From contig JACVVK020000495.1 in the NCBI GenBank assembly GCA_018292915.2, forward strand, positions 342,501-406,500: a stretch of 64,000 nucleotides of DNA, read 5' to 3'. This DNA comes from Batillaria attramentaria (Eukaryota; Mollusca; Gastropoda; Batillariidae). Position numbers and translations under genes: made by a program. Below the pieces are notes generated by a model. It did not search any database. It had not been told where the DNA came from and worked only from the letters and a program-made list of their open reading frames with translations. Below, in pieces: positions 18,316 through 44,424 of this stretch; positions within the stretch are counted from its first letter, which is position 1; each line of letters starts with the position of its first letter.

Positions 18316-18932
18316 CTGGAAAATAAAACACAAAAAAAATCCGTTACAAGAAAATCGACTAGCAAGTCAATGTAGTTTTGAAATTTTACTTTGATAGCAG
18401 TCAACAAGAAAACAAAGAGAGTTCTTGCGTAGTGGTATGGCATTTAAATTTTTATGTTTATTGAAAAATATGAACGGTGCGTATGTATGTAATGTGTGTG
18501 GGGGGGGGGCGGGGGGGGGGGGGGGTATTGTTGAGGGGAACAAAAACAGACAAGCATGAAGACCTACGGGGCTTATTTAAACTCCTACTGCAATCATATT
18601 TATATAAGTGCAAAAGTAAAAGCTCTGTTCACGTGTCATCCACGAGCCCCCACCCAATCTTGACGCGTAAAGGATACATCACCTGACACGCTCATATCAT
18701 GTGAACTGAATGTTCTAGCCAGGTCATGTCCACTCCCCTACAGCTGGTTCATTTCGGTACTCGGCCGGCCTTATCTGAAGATTACACACGCTATGGCTGG
18801 TCTCTTTCTTTGTGTCAAGACAATATTCAGTGCTTACCTTGTCAAATCTAAGGGGTTTTTTTTTGGGGGGGGGGGGAGGAGGTGGGGAGGGCGGGGGCCG
18901 GAGGGGAAAGCGGGGGGGGGGGGGACATGTGA

Positions 18933-19120
18933 ACCGGCCCCCGTAGTGTAGTGGTTAGCACTTCAGACCATGGACCCGGAGACCCGGGTTCGAGTCCCAG
19001 CCGAGGCAAGCGGGATTTTCCTACCCAATAGGGAGGCTGTTGCCACACAGCCGGGATTCACCCACTTCACGGGTGCGACTTTGGGGGTGCTTCCCTTGGT
19101 ATGACACGTCTTATGATGTG
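18933..19120 (+). mobile_element. SINE family 2 (tRNA-derived), truncated
   Basis: Head with box A (TAGTGTAGTGGTTAGCAC) and box B (GGGTTCGAGTCCC), then body GAGGCTGTTGCCACACAGCC to CTTATGATGTGG, where a family 1 SINE begins abruptly. Confidence 0.7.
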
Positions 19121-19268
19121 GAGCCGGGGTGGTCGAATGGTAGAGCGTTGGACTTCTAATGCTCAGGTCGTGAGTTCGATCCCGGCTGGGGCCAGATATT
19201 TGTGCTGGCGTTTTCATCTTTGCCCCGTCTTTGATATCACCCTATGTGGTGGAAAAGGACGTTAAACC
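19121..19268 (+). mobile_element. SINE family 1, full length
   Basis: Starts GAGCCGGGGTGGTCGAATGG and ends GGACGTTAAAC. A 5'-truncated sister copy follows at 19301-19396. Confidence 0.75.
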
Positions 19269-19300
19269 CCCAAACACCCACCCACTCACCCACCTCTCTT

Positions 19301-19396
19301 GGAGTTCGAATCCCGGCCGTGGCCAAATATCTGTGCTTGCCTTTTTCTGATTGCCCTGTCTTTGATATCACCCATACCTGGTGGAAAAGGACCCCC
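19301..19396 (+). mobile_element. SINE family 1, 5'-truncated
   Basis: Begins at box B (GGAGTTCGAATCCCGG) and runs to GGTGGAAAAGGAC. It lies 32 bp after the preceding copy. Confidence 0.6.
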
Positions 19397-20904
19397 TAAC
19401 ACCCACCTACCCCACCCTATATATCCTCCTTTAGATTGCTTCAAACTTTTAGCAGCTGTATCAGTAAGAAGTTTAATGATTTCTTACTTCAAAGTGATGA
19501 CACATTTCATCTTAAATTCGTTGCCGAAAGATACAGCTTTTATCAACTCCTTTTTTTCTTTTCTTCGGCGAATAGTTTTAACTCCCCTGTGTCGATAGAA
19601 AACCGCATCTTTAGTCGCCAGAAAAGCATTAAGTACTGAATAGAATCAATTACCTTTTTGAATGCTGTTCACAATGAGCCGAACACTCCGTACAGAGGAA
19701 ATATTAGTGCGGCTACTTTGTTGGGCTCATTATTAAGACGCTACAATATGAAGTTCACTGACCATGTGCGTGGTGTGTGGAACTGCCAAGACCGTGATAA
19801 AACACGCATGTCACTGAACAGATGAATGTCACAAAATTAAGTAACCACAAGTGCAAATATGTCCGGTATCAAAGAGTCACGTGACGGGTTGCATACACAA
19901 ACCTACTTGAACGTACCTTTTTATGATTTTCCAACGTTGCTCATTGGTGTTTTTTTTTTTTTACTAAAAATAATTTTTTTAAAAAGTAATCATGGTTTAG
20001 TTCAGTATGTGCGATAACATGCAAATGGCAATGTCTTGTGTTGCTAAGTTTCAGTTCAGCCTCTCTGGAATACTGCATGGGAAATACAGACATCAAAACA
20101 GAAGCATGGATGCGGGTACTTTGCACCTAGGAATGCCAGCATCCTTAAACATGTTAAGTAAAACCACCTGCTCCAATATTTGTCTAGAGCTGTTTATGTG
20201 CGCCGTCCGTGACTGTGGTGAACTAGGAAAGTTCAATTTATAATGTTGGCGTTATTTTCCTGTAATGTATTTTACCTGGTTTCAATATCTCTTAAGAGCC
20301 CAACCACGATGCCCCCCTGCCCATTATATGATACAACTGGTTAAAAAGAACAAGTCACTGCACACCAGTAGGAGCCACTTCAAGCCACTAGTACGCAAGG
20401 CGTCGGCCTTTCCCGCTAGGCTTAAGACCGCTGGAAATTCATAACAGTGTCTGGCTATGGCTAAAAAAGATTGTAGTCTAAAATGATTTCAAGTAAATTT
20501 GAATGGGCTTTAAAGAGATAAAGGTATATTTTTGTGAGGTGAAATAGTGAACAGGAGATAGATAATGATGCAGATGAGAATGCTGATGAAGATCAGCATC
20601 AGTTTAAGTTGCAAAACCATGACAAAAGAAAAGAATGGGGAAAAAATAAACAAAACAGAATTTGTGAAGTATTTCTTTATTCTTCTGTACCTCTCACACA
20701 TTTCATGGTCTGTATTCTACATTCAACAAACACACATCTCTTTCAACACATAAACTGCGGTTTAAAAGGAAGAAAGACCAGCAACAACCAAACAACAACA
20801 ACAACAACAACAACAACAGAAAAAGGAAGGAAAATGAAAAATTTAAAAAGCCGCGGTTATAATAGCTGAAAAAGTATGATCACACTCGATTCCGTCTTTC
20901 ATTT

Positions 20905-21486
20905 CAGGATGACGGCCAGGGACAGGTTGCGTCCCCTACTTGTTCAGGGTGAAGTCCCCTGAGTTGCAGCGACCGCAGAGCTGCACGAAGAAACCACAAA
21001 ATGCACTGAACATTTACAATGTAACAGAGATTTTTTTTTCTGCCCCAAGTCTTTGCCAGCTCCAGTGGTGTTCCTCCCAGGTAATGGGTAGAATCCACGG
21101 AGGGCTCGGAAGCTGGGACATTTTTTTTTTTCATTATGCATGATGATGGAGATGAGGATGAAGGAGGTCCATGTGGTTTGGGACTGCGGGACAGGGCCGC
21201 ATTCCTCGCATTAACCAGGCCCGGGAACTACGGCACCTGCGGTGCCGGCCGTGTAATCATCCACATCATAAGGCGTGTCATACCAAGGGAAGGACCCCCA
21301 AAGTCGCACCCGTGAAGTGGGTGAAACTCGGCTGCGTGGCAACAGCCTCCCCGTTGCGTGCATAGCACACCCGCTCTGGGTAGAAGCCGACTAGGTAGGA
21401 AAAATCCCGCTTGCCTCGGCTGGGACTCGAACCCGGGTCTCCCGGTCCATTGTCCGAAGTGCTAACCAGTACACTACGGGGGCCGG
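20905..21486 (-). mobile_element. SINE family 2, long copy
   Basis: Head at the right end (CCGGCCCCCGTAGTGTACTGG on the minus strand), body with GCCGGCACCGCAGGTGCCGT and a 3' part with AGCTTCCGAGCCCTCCGTGG and GGAGGAACACCACTGGAGC. About 90 bp extend past the A-rich point seen in the 24.6-kb copy. Confidence 0.65.
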
Positions 21487-22553
21487 TTGTAACAGTGATC
21501 TTAGCTGCTTACGTCAATAGAATATAATACCATGAGAACACTGCAAAAAATGTAGCCATCTGTTAGCCGTCGTTGCTAGATGTGGTAAGAATGCACGTCT
21601 AGTCATTGCATGGTCAAGCCACTGTTTCTACGACTTTCCGATTTCTGATACTGAAGAAATCAGCTGGTTCGCTGGGGCATAGAGGTCACTGCCACAAGAA
21701 TGGCAGGAGACGAGCGTAATGGGCAGGTTACAGAGGGAAGGGACAGCCACCAAAACTGTACAGCCCAGATGAACACTGTTCAACCCAGTCAGAGTGTCAG
21801 GTCAGTTACATTTGATGTGTCCTTCAATGTGATGGACAAGGTGCACATGCACTAAAAAAAGACACAAAACAACAACAACAAAACCTAACGCGACTTTTAT
21901 TTTTTTTTTTTTTTTTTGGAGTGTTGCTTGGATATAAATATATTACAAGCACATTTCATGCTGTAAACACGCTTTCCGGCGAGCTATGACCTGCCCTGAA
22001 CTATGATAAAGGCCTGCAAGTTTATGACTCGACACATCGAATAGTTTCACGAGCAAAGACTTAACGAATCCAGCAAATACCTTTCTTCGTCGCTGTAATA
22101 CAGCCTTCACAAAAAGTTAAGGACCACTTGCAAATATCATTCAACTTTTGTCGTGGTGGCATGCTGGTGTAGTGCTGAACATCGCTGAAACGGCGGCTTA
22201 TGTAGGCAAACAAATGAGCACAGTTCATAACCAGGGATGTATTCTTTGACCTGCATCTCATTAATTTTTTGCCGTGCAGAAAGCCCCAGGTATCGCTCAC
22301 TGAACACTGAAACTCGGTCTAGTTTTGCCGAAATTGCAGATTTTCAAACGCGCCAAGCATGTTCTGTGACGCGCACGTGCCATCCACACAGTGGTCGCCA
22401 TGTTCACTAATTACCCCTTAACCTTGCTACCGAATTTTACGGGGAAAATCTTATTCGTTTATTTTTTTTCTGATTTATTCAAACTGTTACCCATTATGTT
22501 GACTGGTCCTTAACTTTTTGTGAAGACTGTATGTTAAATTCGCTCGCATATTA

Positions 22554-36160
<13,607 letters not shown>

Positions 36161-37188
36161 TCTGGAACATGCATCAGTTGAATTTAACTCAGTTCAACTG
36201 GAACAGTGAAGTGGTCTCCAAGCACCAGAAAACAACAACAACAACAGGACCAAAAGTGTTGCACGGAACACTTCGGAACATCGGTTGAAATCAGATTAAC
36301 TCAATTAAATGTTAAGGTTGTTGGACAGTCACAAATGCAGGGATTTGCGCCGAAAATCATCCTTGCAAAATAATTAAAACAAAGGACACGGAAACACTAA
36401 ATGCATCTGACTGGACGGCAGTGATCTATATTATAACGGATGCTCTATATTTTGACAATGTTTGTTACACATACATGACATACATGAAAAGTTCAGAGAA
36501 ACACAAAATGAGTCACGTAAAAGCGTAAATTTGTTGAACTGAACTCTTAATATGTATAAGCTGGGGATGCGACAATTTTCTCTACGCCATTCTCTCACAG
36601 TATTTGTGATTACCTGTTTCAGAAACGAAGAACATCTGTTCTAGGGAAGTTTTACAAAACTGAGGCAAATACAATACATTTCCTCAAAACATCTTTGTCA
36701 AAACAAATAGCAGACATAAATTAACGGCTAAAATAGAGCATAAAATGCTCTTGCGATCTGCATAAATAGGAGTGCCATACCTGCCTTGCGTGTTGGTGGT
36801 CATACGAATTATCCGTCTGTTGTGTCTACCAAACCCAGTTGCGTAAGAGTGAAGCTGAAGAATTCCAAAGTATTCGAGGACTAAAACACAGTTTCTTACA
36901 ACAAAATAAGTCAATTTTTGTTACTTTTTCAAGGATTTCATCAGAATTGCATGGGTGGAACGTCTTCAGATAAAGACAGTCCTCTTTTATTGTGTAGTTT
37001 GACAAGGCGTCGCCCGAATTACGGAGAGATAACGCATCTCCTGAACCCTGAGAATAAAATTCTCTGCCCAGTTCGTTCTATTCCCCGCCCTCTGTAATTT
37101 TATCTCTGTGCTGTGAATGAAACACATGCAGTATCCGTTACTTTGGAGTGGCTTGTTAGTGTCTACGATTCTTCATCAGTTTTTAAGT

Positions 37189-37300
37189 CGCGCAAGTAGA
37201 TTAACCAATCGTGCAAGTAGATTTACCGATCGCGCAAGTATATTTACCAATCGTGCAAGTAGATTTACCAATCGTGCGAGTAGATTTACCAATCGCGCAG
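37189..37300. repeat. 21-bp minisatellite, about five copies
   Basis: Unit CGTGCAAGTAGATTTACCAAT. Because 21 is divisible by 3, the plus frame reads a heptad-like RASRFTN repeat, probably fortuitous. Confidence 0.7.
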
Positions 37301-37689
37301 TAGTCCCTGTGTCACCGTGTTCTACTAGTGTGTCGCTGTATGCAAAAGGCGCAGGGAGAACTGGACGCGTACCGAGGGTGAGTTACATCATTTAGCATTC
37401 CGGTTGACGCGCAAAACGTCCTGATAATGATCGATGTAACCGATTACAGAAACAGCTGGTACATATTGTAAACATGTAAAAGCAAATATACAGCTCGGTT
37501 GACAATTAGCACCTTTGTTGATGCTGTGTGGTGTCTCCGTTCCAGAAAGCATAGGTTAAATGTGATGCATAGACGGAACCCATGGTATGCGAGGGGAGGA
37601 GGTAGGGGTGCCCCCTCCCCCCAGGTTTCTTTGGCGAGGGGTGAGGGTGGGGGAGGGAGGGAAGAGCATCTTCCGCACCTTCCGACCCC

Positions 37690-37985
37690 CTAAAAAAATC
37701 CTGTGGACAGGAAAACGAAGAAGATGAAAACAAACAACAGCAGCAACAACAACAAAAGCTGAAGAAAAATGAAGAAAAAGCAAGAAAGCGAAGATGAAGA
37801 AGAAAAAGAATAAACTACAGCTTGGCCTTAACATGCTAAAAAAATCCTGTGGACAAGAAAGCGAAGAAGATGAAAACAAACAACGACAGCAACAACAACA
37901 ACAAAAGCTGAAGAAAAAGGAGAAGAAAGCAGAAAACCAAAGAGGAAGAAGAAAAAGAATAAACTACAGCTTGGCCTTAACAAGC
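37690..37985. repeat. 146-bp tandem duplication, A/G-rich
   Basis: Two copies beginning CTAAAAAAATCCTGTGGACA (37690, 37836) and ending CTTGGCCTTAACA. Lies between the cellulase and the lyase. Confidence 0.7.
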
Positions 37986-39369
37986 TTCATATTTCCGCCT
38001 CGACCCAAAGACGTGCAGAAGGGTGTGGCTTATCCCGGTGACAAATACTGTATCCAGCAGATGTCTTTTCTCAACCTATGCTTTGCACTTTTAACAATTT
38101 ATTTATTCTTTTGACTTTTTTTGGGACTGGATTTATGCAAACGACATCGTTGGGATGTCGTCTGGAGAAAGGGCCCAGGCATTTATCAAGTCCATGGCAA
38201 ATAGATCGTTTTACAAGATAAGGTCAGAATTGTCTAGCCTACTTGAAATACTGAGAGAAATGGGCTTTTTTTTTTTTTTTTTTTTTTTACCTTTTCAATT
38301 TGCACCTTTATTTCAGTTCCACAATTGATACGGGTCCAAAAAAAAAAAAAAAAAAAATCATGAAAGGCAGAACCTGTGCAAACACATGCATTCACTGTCT
38401 CTGTGTGAACAAACACTGAGGACAAAATTGACATGGGCTGCTCAGTCTTATCAGGACATAGTCATGATGTCCCTATCCTGTAATCGAGGGTCGTGGATCC
38501 AACCATAGAAAAAAATCTACACATTAATATCTCTGTGGTGCCAGGTGGCCGGACCAATATTTATATAATGACAGGGCACAATTGAAGCTAAATAACACTC
38601 CATAAAAATATACAGTTTACCCCTACACGCTACAGTGCGTGCGTGTCTCAGTGGAAAATGTCCAGCGCTAACACTGCAAGGTGAGGTTCACCGTGCGCCA
38701 TAGGGGATCTCATTCTAACTTCAGTCAAGCTCACCTAGTAAACATGCGTTTCCCTTTTTCCCTTTTCTTTTTCTCTGCACTCTGCATGTCCGGAAAATGT
38801 CACCCGCCCCACCCATCCTTTATGAAAGCCAAGTGTATTTACATCATACACTTGCTGTTAGTTGTGGGTGAGGTTTGCGGCTGTATGTACAATCACGCTG
38901 TAAGTTCGCGATCACTGAACAACACCATGCAGCGTACACAATTTATCAAGTGTTTCTTTTGTCTTTCTTTATTGCTCTTTTGTGGACAGAATCCCACATT
39001 GTTACAGTTACACGTACCAATTTAGACAGGTCTGTCGTGCGCGCATATCAACAAGACTTTATTCTCTTATTGTAGACACAAAAGAGAACGCTTTGTTATG
39101 GATATGATCTGGGTACCAAGGTGCATCGGCACTGACGCGACGTCCGCCTGCATTGAAAGTTTATATAGCAAACTTCACACACACACACACGCACACCTAC
39201 ACACGCATATTCATACACTGAGTCTACAGGGGCGCGCATAAAACATTGTATCTCATAGCTACGTCAGTTTAAGTGTATTTGCACCTTTGTTTCCAGATTA
39301 TTTTGGAACCGATCATGGCACTGACTGAACAGTATTTAGCTATGGCTTTACCACACACGCATGCTAACA

Positions 39370-39728
<359 letters not shown>

Positions 39729-40117
39729 GACGTACTCAAAACACACAAAGATCTTATTCATAATACCTAATACACTCTAGGTGCACATAATAATTATAGA
39801 AACGGTATCTGCGTTTCTTATCTTCCACAACGAAGCTTGCTCACGGTTTGTGACCTGAGAGGAACAATGCTTCAGCACTTTGTCTCCGATGCTATTTTTA
39901 ACAACTAAACGTCTTGTTTCGTCCACTGTCAAAATAGGTCTTTCGCGTACACCGTCTTCTGTCGAAACTTCTGGCGCTGTGAGGTAACTTTTTGTGTGTT
40001 CTTCTGTCTTGGTTTGAATTGTTCGCCGTAAACTTCGAACATAAACATGTAGTTGAATTTAAAGACTGACAGTGTTGAGAATCTGACCTAGACAGGCACA
40101 AAAGGCGCATCTCGAAT

Positions 40118-40196
<79 letters not shown>

Positions 40197-40239
40197 GGAG
40201 AGAGAGAATGACAATGACAGTGAAACTTCATTTGGCTAC

Positions 40240-40540
40240 AAGTAAGATAATGTCAAGTCAGCGTGAGTATAACAGTCTGATATGTACATGGCAAAATTAC
40301 ATTGCTTTAATTAATACGCTCGACTACCTAAATAAAGCCTGTAACTGCTAAAAAGTAAAATCCAGGCACATACGACAGAATACTCAGGTGTGTGGAGACA
40401 TGAATCTTTCAACTACTTATACAAGACCTATAATTGCTAGCAAGTAACATCCAGGATACATACTACAGAACACTCAAGTGTGTGGAGAGTGGATCTGTTA
40501 ACAACCGAGCAAAACCTATAACTGCTAGTAAGTAACATCG
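40240..40540 (+). repeat. Dispersed repeat R1, copy 2
   Basis: Same family as 29826-30035. Its distal part (CCAGGATACATACTACAGAA...) repeats a shorter internal unit about three times. Confidence 0.6.
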
Positions 40541-40544
40541 AGGG

Positions 40545-40589
<45 letters not shown>

Positions 40590-40781
40590 TTCCGGGTTGT
40601 TAAACGGTCGCCCACTACACACTCCTCCATAAGAGAGGCAGGAGAGGCAACCACAAAAAAAACAAAACCCAGCAACAACAACAACAACTGTATCGTCGAT
40701 AACTAAAACAACAACAAATGTATCACCGATGACTAACACAAATGTCTGTGTTTTTGTCGTCTCCAGGTGAACCGTCTCACG

Positions 40782-41173
40782 ATGCAGTTTACCTTGACCT
40801 TTGCTGCCGCCATGGTAACGTTCGCCGTTGCCATGGAGTTGCCCATCTCCAGGCATTTCACTGGCGGCTTCCAGTGTGACTTCTGCTACACCGCCCCAGA
40901 ACGCATGCACGGCTGGACTGCACATGTTGTCTTTGAACATGCCATCGATAATCTTGAGGTTCGTCTCCCATGGTTACTAGCATGGTGGTCGCGCCAGGTC
41001 TGTCGTAACAATAGCTAATAATCTTAACTGATTCTCAGGCGCAGGTCAGTATCAATGCGATGACTGGATCCAATTACCGCCTGTGTAAGTAAGGAGATGA
41101 TTCAAATTTACATCACATTTGCAAATTTCCATATTTATAGAATTTTAACAGGGTCCATATTGTTGTCTGTATG

Positions 41174-41223
<50 letters not shown>

Positions 41224-42842
41224 TATTTTATACGTTCCATATGTTTTCAACAGAATCCATCGTTTTTTAATAATAGATTCATTTTTTTCAGTAGCATCTC
41301 CACCATTTTTACCGATACGGTCCATTTTTTTTTTTTTTTTTTTTTTTTTGGTTCTCTCTTAGTAGCATTCATTTTTTCCAGAAGGATTCATTTTTTTCCA
41401 ACAAGATTCAGACTTTTCTGTTTTGTTCAATAGAATCAATGCTTTTCCAATTTGTTTTTATCAATAAGACCCCGTTTCATCAGATCCATAATGATGTCGT
41501 TTTGCTTGCAGATCTATAACGCAATCCTCACAGACACTCGAAACGGCGGAAAGGATTTTGTTGTGCAGAACGGAGACTACAACGGAAACCTGGAACAGGG
41601 CGAGGATCTGTGCCTTAAGTTCACAGCCAGGACCCACAACACTAACCTGCCTAAAGTCTACTTCTACATCGAGGGCGTGGACCGACCCATTGATCCGCAG
41701 GGTCATTCCCACCCTATACCATCAACTACACTGTCCCCTGAATTGACCCAAGGTAGTCACATAACTTCTGCATTATGTGTATCACAATGGGGGCGAAATG
41801 ATAAAGGTTCGATGCCTGACTAATGAGAACTTAGCCATGGAACACTGTACACATTTAGGCGGAACCGGGTAAGTACTGGTGCTCACCGATGACCAGGAGT
41901 CTTTCAACTCATACCCCCCCCCCCCCTTTTGAAGTCTCAATCAGTTTCGCGTATTGTAAATTGCAAACAGAAGTCGTTGTTGATCGAGTCTGGGTCGATG
42001 TCAGATGTGGGGCTTATTCCGGGCACTAGTGACGAAAGCGTAGAGTGCCAAGGCCAACAAAAGTAAACTGCTGCACCAACTGAAGGCAATTAAAATAAAA
42101 GACAGACATGAACGGGTGGGTGAGTTGGTGTTTGGCAATTTAGCGTCCTTTCGGCCACGTAAGGGTGATATCAAAGACGGGGCAACACAAATATTTAGCC
42201 CGAGCCGGGACTCGAACTCACGACCCGAGCATTGAAAGTCCAACGCTCTATCATTTGGCAATCCCGGCCGCTCCTTGACTGAAACGAACTTGAAAGGAAC
42301 ACTGACTTTGCAACAGAACAGTACAACACTATAAATGATACGTATTTGATAACCGTTATCCAGTTTTACATTATTCACTGCCTTCTCACAGCCCATGCAC
42401 TTTGGATGCTGAAAAACATGGACGGTCACGAAGACAACATGCTGCGGCCTTTTGTCACGCAGTCTGGCGGCCATTTTGACGAGGGCTCTCTCAGCGTCTC
42501 CGATGACCCAGCCGCTGGCCAGCATGGAAAAGTTCTCCGCGTATTCTACCAGAAGGGACACTACGTCAGCGTTCACAGCCACCGCGGAGCTCAGTTCTAT
42601 GGGCGTCCGACGCATCCCAGAAATTCCATGACGCTCTCATACGATCTGTTCTTCAGCCCCGGGTTTGACTTCGTCAAGGGAGGTAAACTGCCTGGTCTGT
42701 TCGGCGGCGGGACTACGTGCTCAGGGGGACGTCACTCCGATGACTGTTTCAGCACCCGCCTGATGTGGAGGACGAACGGGGATGGGGAGGTGTACGGTTA
42801 CATACCTGAGGAGCAAGGTTACAGCTGCATTTTAACGACACG

Positions 42843-42877
<35 letters not shown>

Positions 42878-43647
42878 GTCAGATATTAAATAGACCGGAC
42901 CAATCGATCTTTTTAGAAAAGGTTTGAGCAGATGAATTGAAAGACAAAACCGAAATTAATGGTGTGAGATGGTAGATAATACCCAATGAGAATTTTCATT
43001 TGGGCAGTTTGCCATCTGCACGGTTTTGCTAGATGCTTGAAGTGATGTTGACTACTCTGTTATCAGAAACTCAGAAATGATTGTACATTGCACATCAGTC
43101 AGTGTCCGTTGACATCAATTTTCTTCCAGTGTCTGGTTTCTGCAACGAGCAGGACATCCATTGCAATGCGGCCTATGGGAACTCCATTGGGAGGTTCGGG
43201 AATTAACATTTTTACTTCCACCTATCTGCCAACATGGCTGTAGTAATCAAGGTACAATGACAAGGTTTTCGTATCATGGAAGCATTGCACATTAGCAACG
43301 TTGGTAATCGATAATTATCGCTTTGTTTATTCGTGTGTCACCATGAGGGAGAACGCAACGTCATTTGCTGGATGGACGTTGTCACAATTTTGGGAGAACA
43401 GGTTTACAGTCATCTGGGAAGGGGTATCAGTTTACATAACAAAGTTATGGTGCGTAGGCACTTGTTCCAAATAACGGTAAAGTTGTAAACGCTTGTTTAC
43501 AGGGGTAGCTGGCGGTTCAAGGCAGGCGTGTGGCAGAACGTCGCTCAGAGGGTTGAACTCAACACACCCGGACAGACAAACGGCAAGCTGAAGGTAAGAA
43601 CATATTCCCACACAAACGGCAAGCTGCATGTAAGAACGCATTCAGTT

Positions 43648-43687
<40 letters not shown>

Positions 43688-44261
43688 GACAAGAACATAT
43701 TCCCACACAAACGACAAGCTGCATGTAAGAGCGCATTCCCACACACACAAAAAAACGGCGAGCTAAAGTTAAGAATATATTCCAACACAAACGGCAAGCT
43801 AAATGTAAGTGTTAACCAACGTACCAACAAACCAATCACCAACCAACCAGCATATGCCTACCTACATACCCAACAGCAACGATATCGTCTTCCTGTTTAA
43901 GAACAGATGTTGAGTGACGCATTGCAGTGAAATGGTAAAGGGCTTGTGGAAGTGCGCATCAAATAATAATAATAATAATCTCAATATAGGCGTTTTATCC
44001 CAGATATTCATTTTGGCAGAAAGCGCCGCAAGCTAAACCCAACATTCCATATTAATTTTTTTCTAGGTTTGGTACAACGGCCACCTCGTCCTGGAAAGAA
44101 ACGACATCAACTTCCGTAACAAGGACCTGCAGCTAGAAGGCATCTTCTTCTCAACCTTCTTCGGCGGGAGTGACCCGAGCTGGGCGCCCACAGCAGACTG
44201 TTACACGTACTACAAGAATTTCGTCATCTCTGACGTCGCGCACCCGTCCATCATTGGCTGA
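40782..44261 (+). CDS. PL14 alginate lyase with N-terminal CBM2-like module
   Basis: Six exons join exactly to 380 aa: 40782-40958, 41512-41701, 42392-42817, 43130-43193, 43503-43593, 44067-44261. The ATG follows an acceptor (CTCCAG) at 40766, so a 5'UTR exon is likely. Residues 1-19 are a signal peptide. Residues about 20-118 are a CBM2-like module (HFTGGFQCDFC, DYNGNLEQGEDLCLKF). Residues 123-380 are a polysaccharide lyase family 14 domain. From the Aplysia enzymes, as I recall, the key residues are Lys, Ser-x-Arg and Tyr-x-Tyr; here S243-T-R245 and Y257-G-Y259 have exactly the expected spacing, with K218 or K221 as the Lys. The C-terminal block FFSTFFGGSDPSWAP is typical of the family. The reaction is beta-elimination of alginate (probably poly-mannuronate) in the gut. 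A poly(A) signal AATAAA lies near 44587. Abalone members usually lack the N-terminal module. Confidence 0.9.
42115..42274 (-). mobile_element. SINE family 1 in alginate lyase intron 2
   Basis: A full-length but diverged copy, antisense to the lyase gene; head ATCATTTGGCAATCCCGG. Confidence 0.65.
43577..43806. repeat. Minisatellite derived from the exon 5 donor of the alginate lyase
   Basis: ACAAACGGCAAGCTGAAGGTAAGA (the exon end plus donor) is followed by four variant copies at about 43611, 43706, 43753 and 43790, several keeping GTAAG. A (CA)n tract interrupts the array. Confidence 0.75.
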
Positions 44262-44365
44262 GAGAAAAAGAGGAAATCCCTGTAGTGCCAACGACTGTAC
44301 GCTATGGTCTTCCGTACGCTTTCCTGAGTAAACTTCTTGAAATGAATGTTGTTTTTCTTTTACTC

Positions 44366-44424
<59 letters not shown>

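Noticed and set aside
37794..38114. 106-aa Gln/Lys-rich ORF
   Set aside because: Arises from the 146-bp A/G-rich tandem duplication; no splice context or homology recognised.
42842..42877. (CAAT)n / (AATC)n regular repeats (also 4010-4055 and 10218-10270) as a CRISPR-like array
   Set aside because: Simple tetranucleotide microsatellites without spacers in an animal genome.
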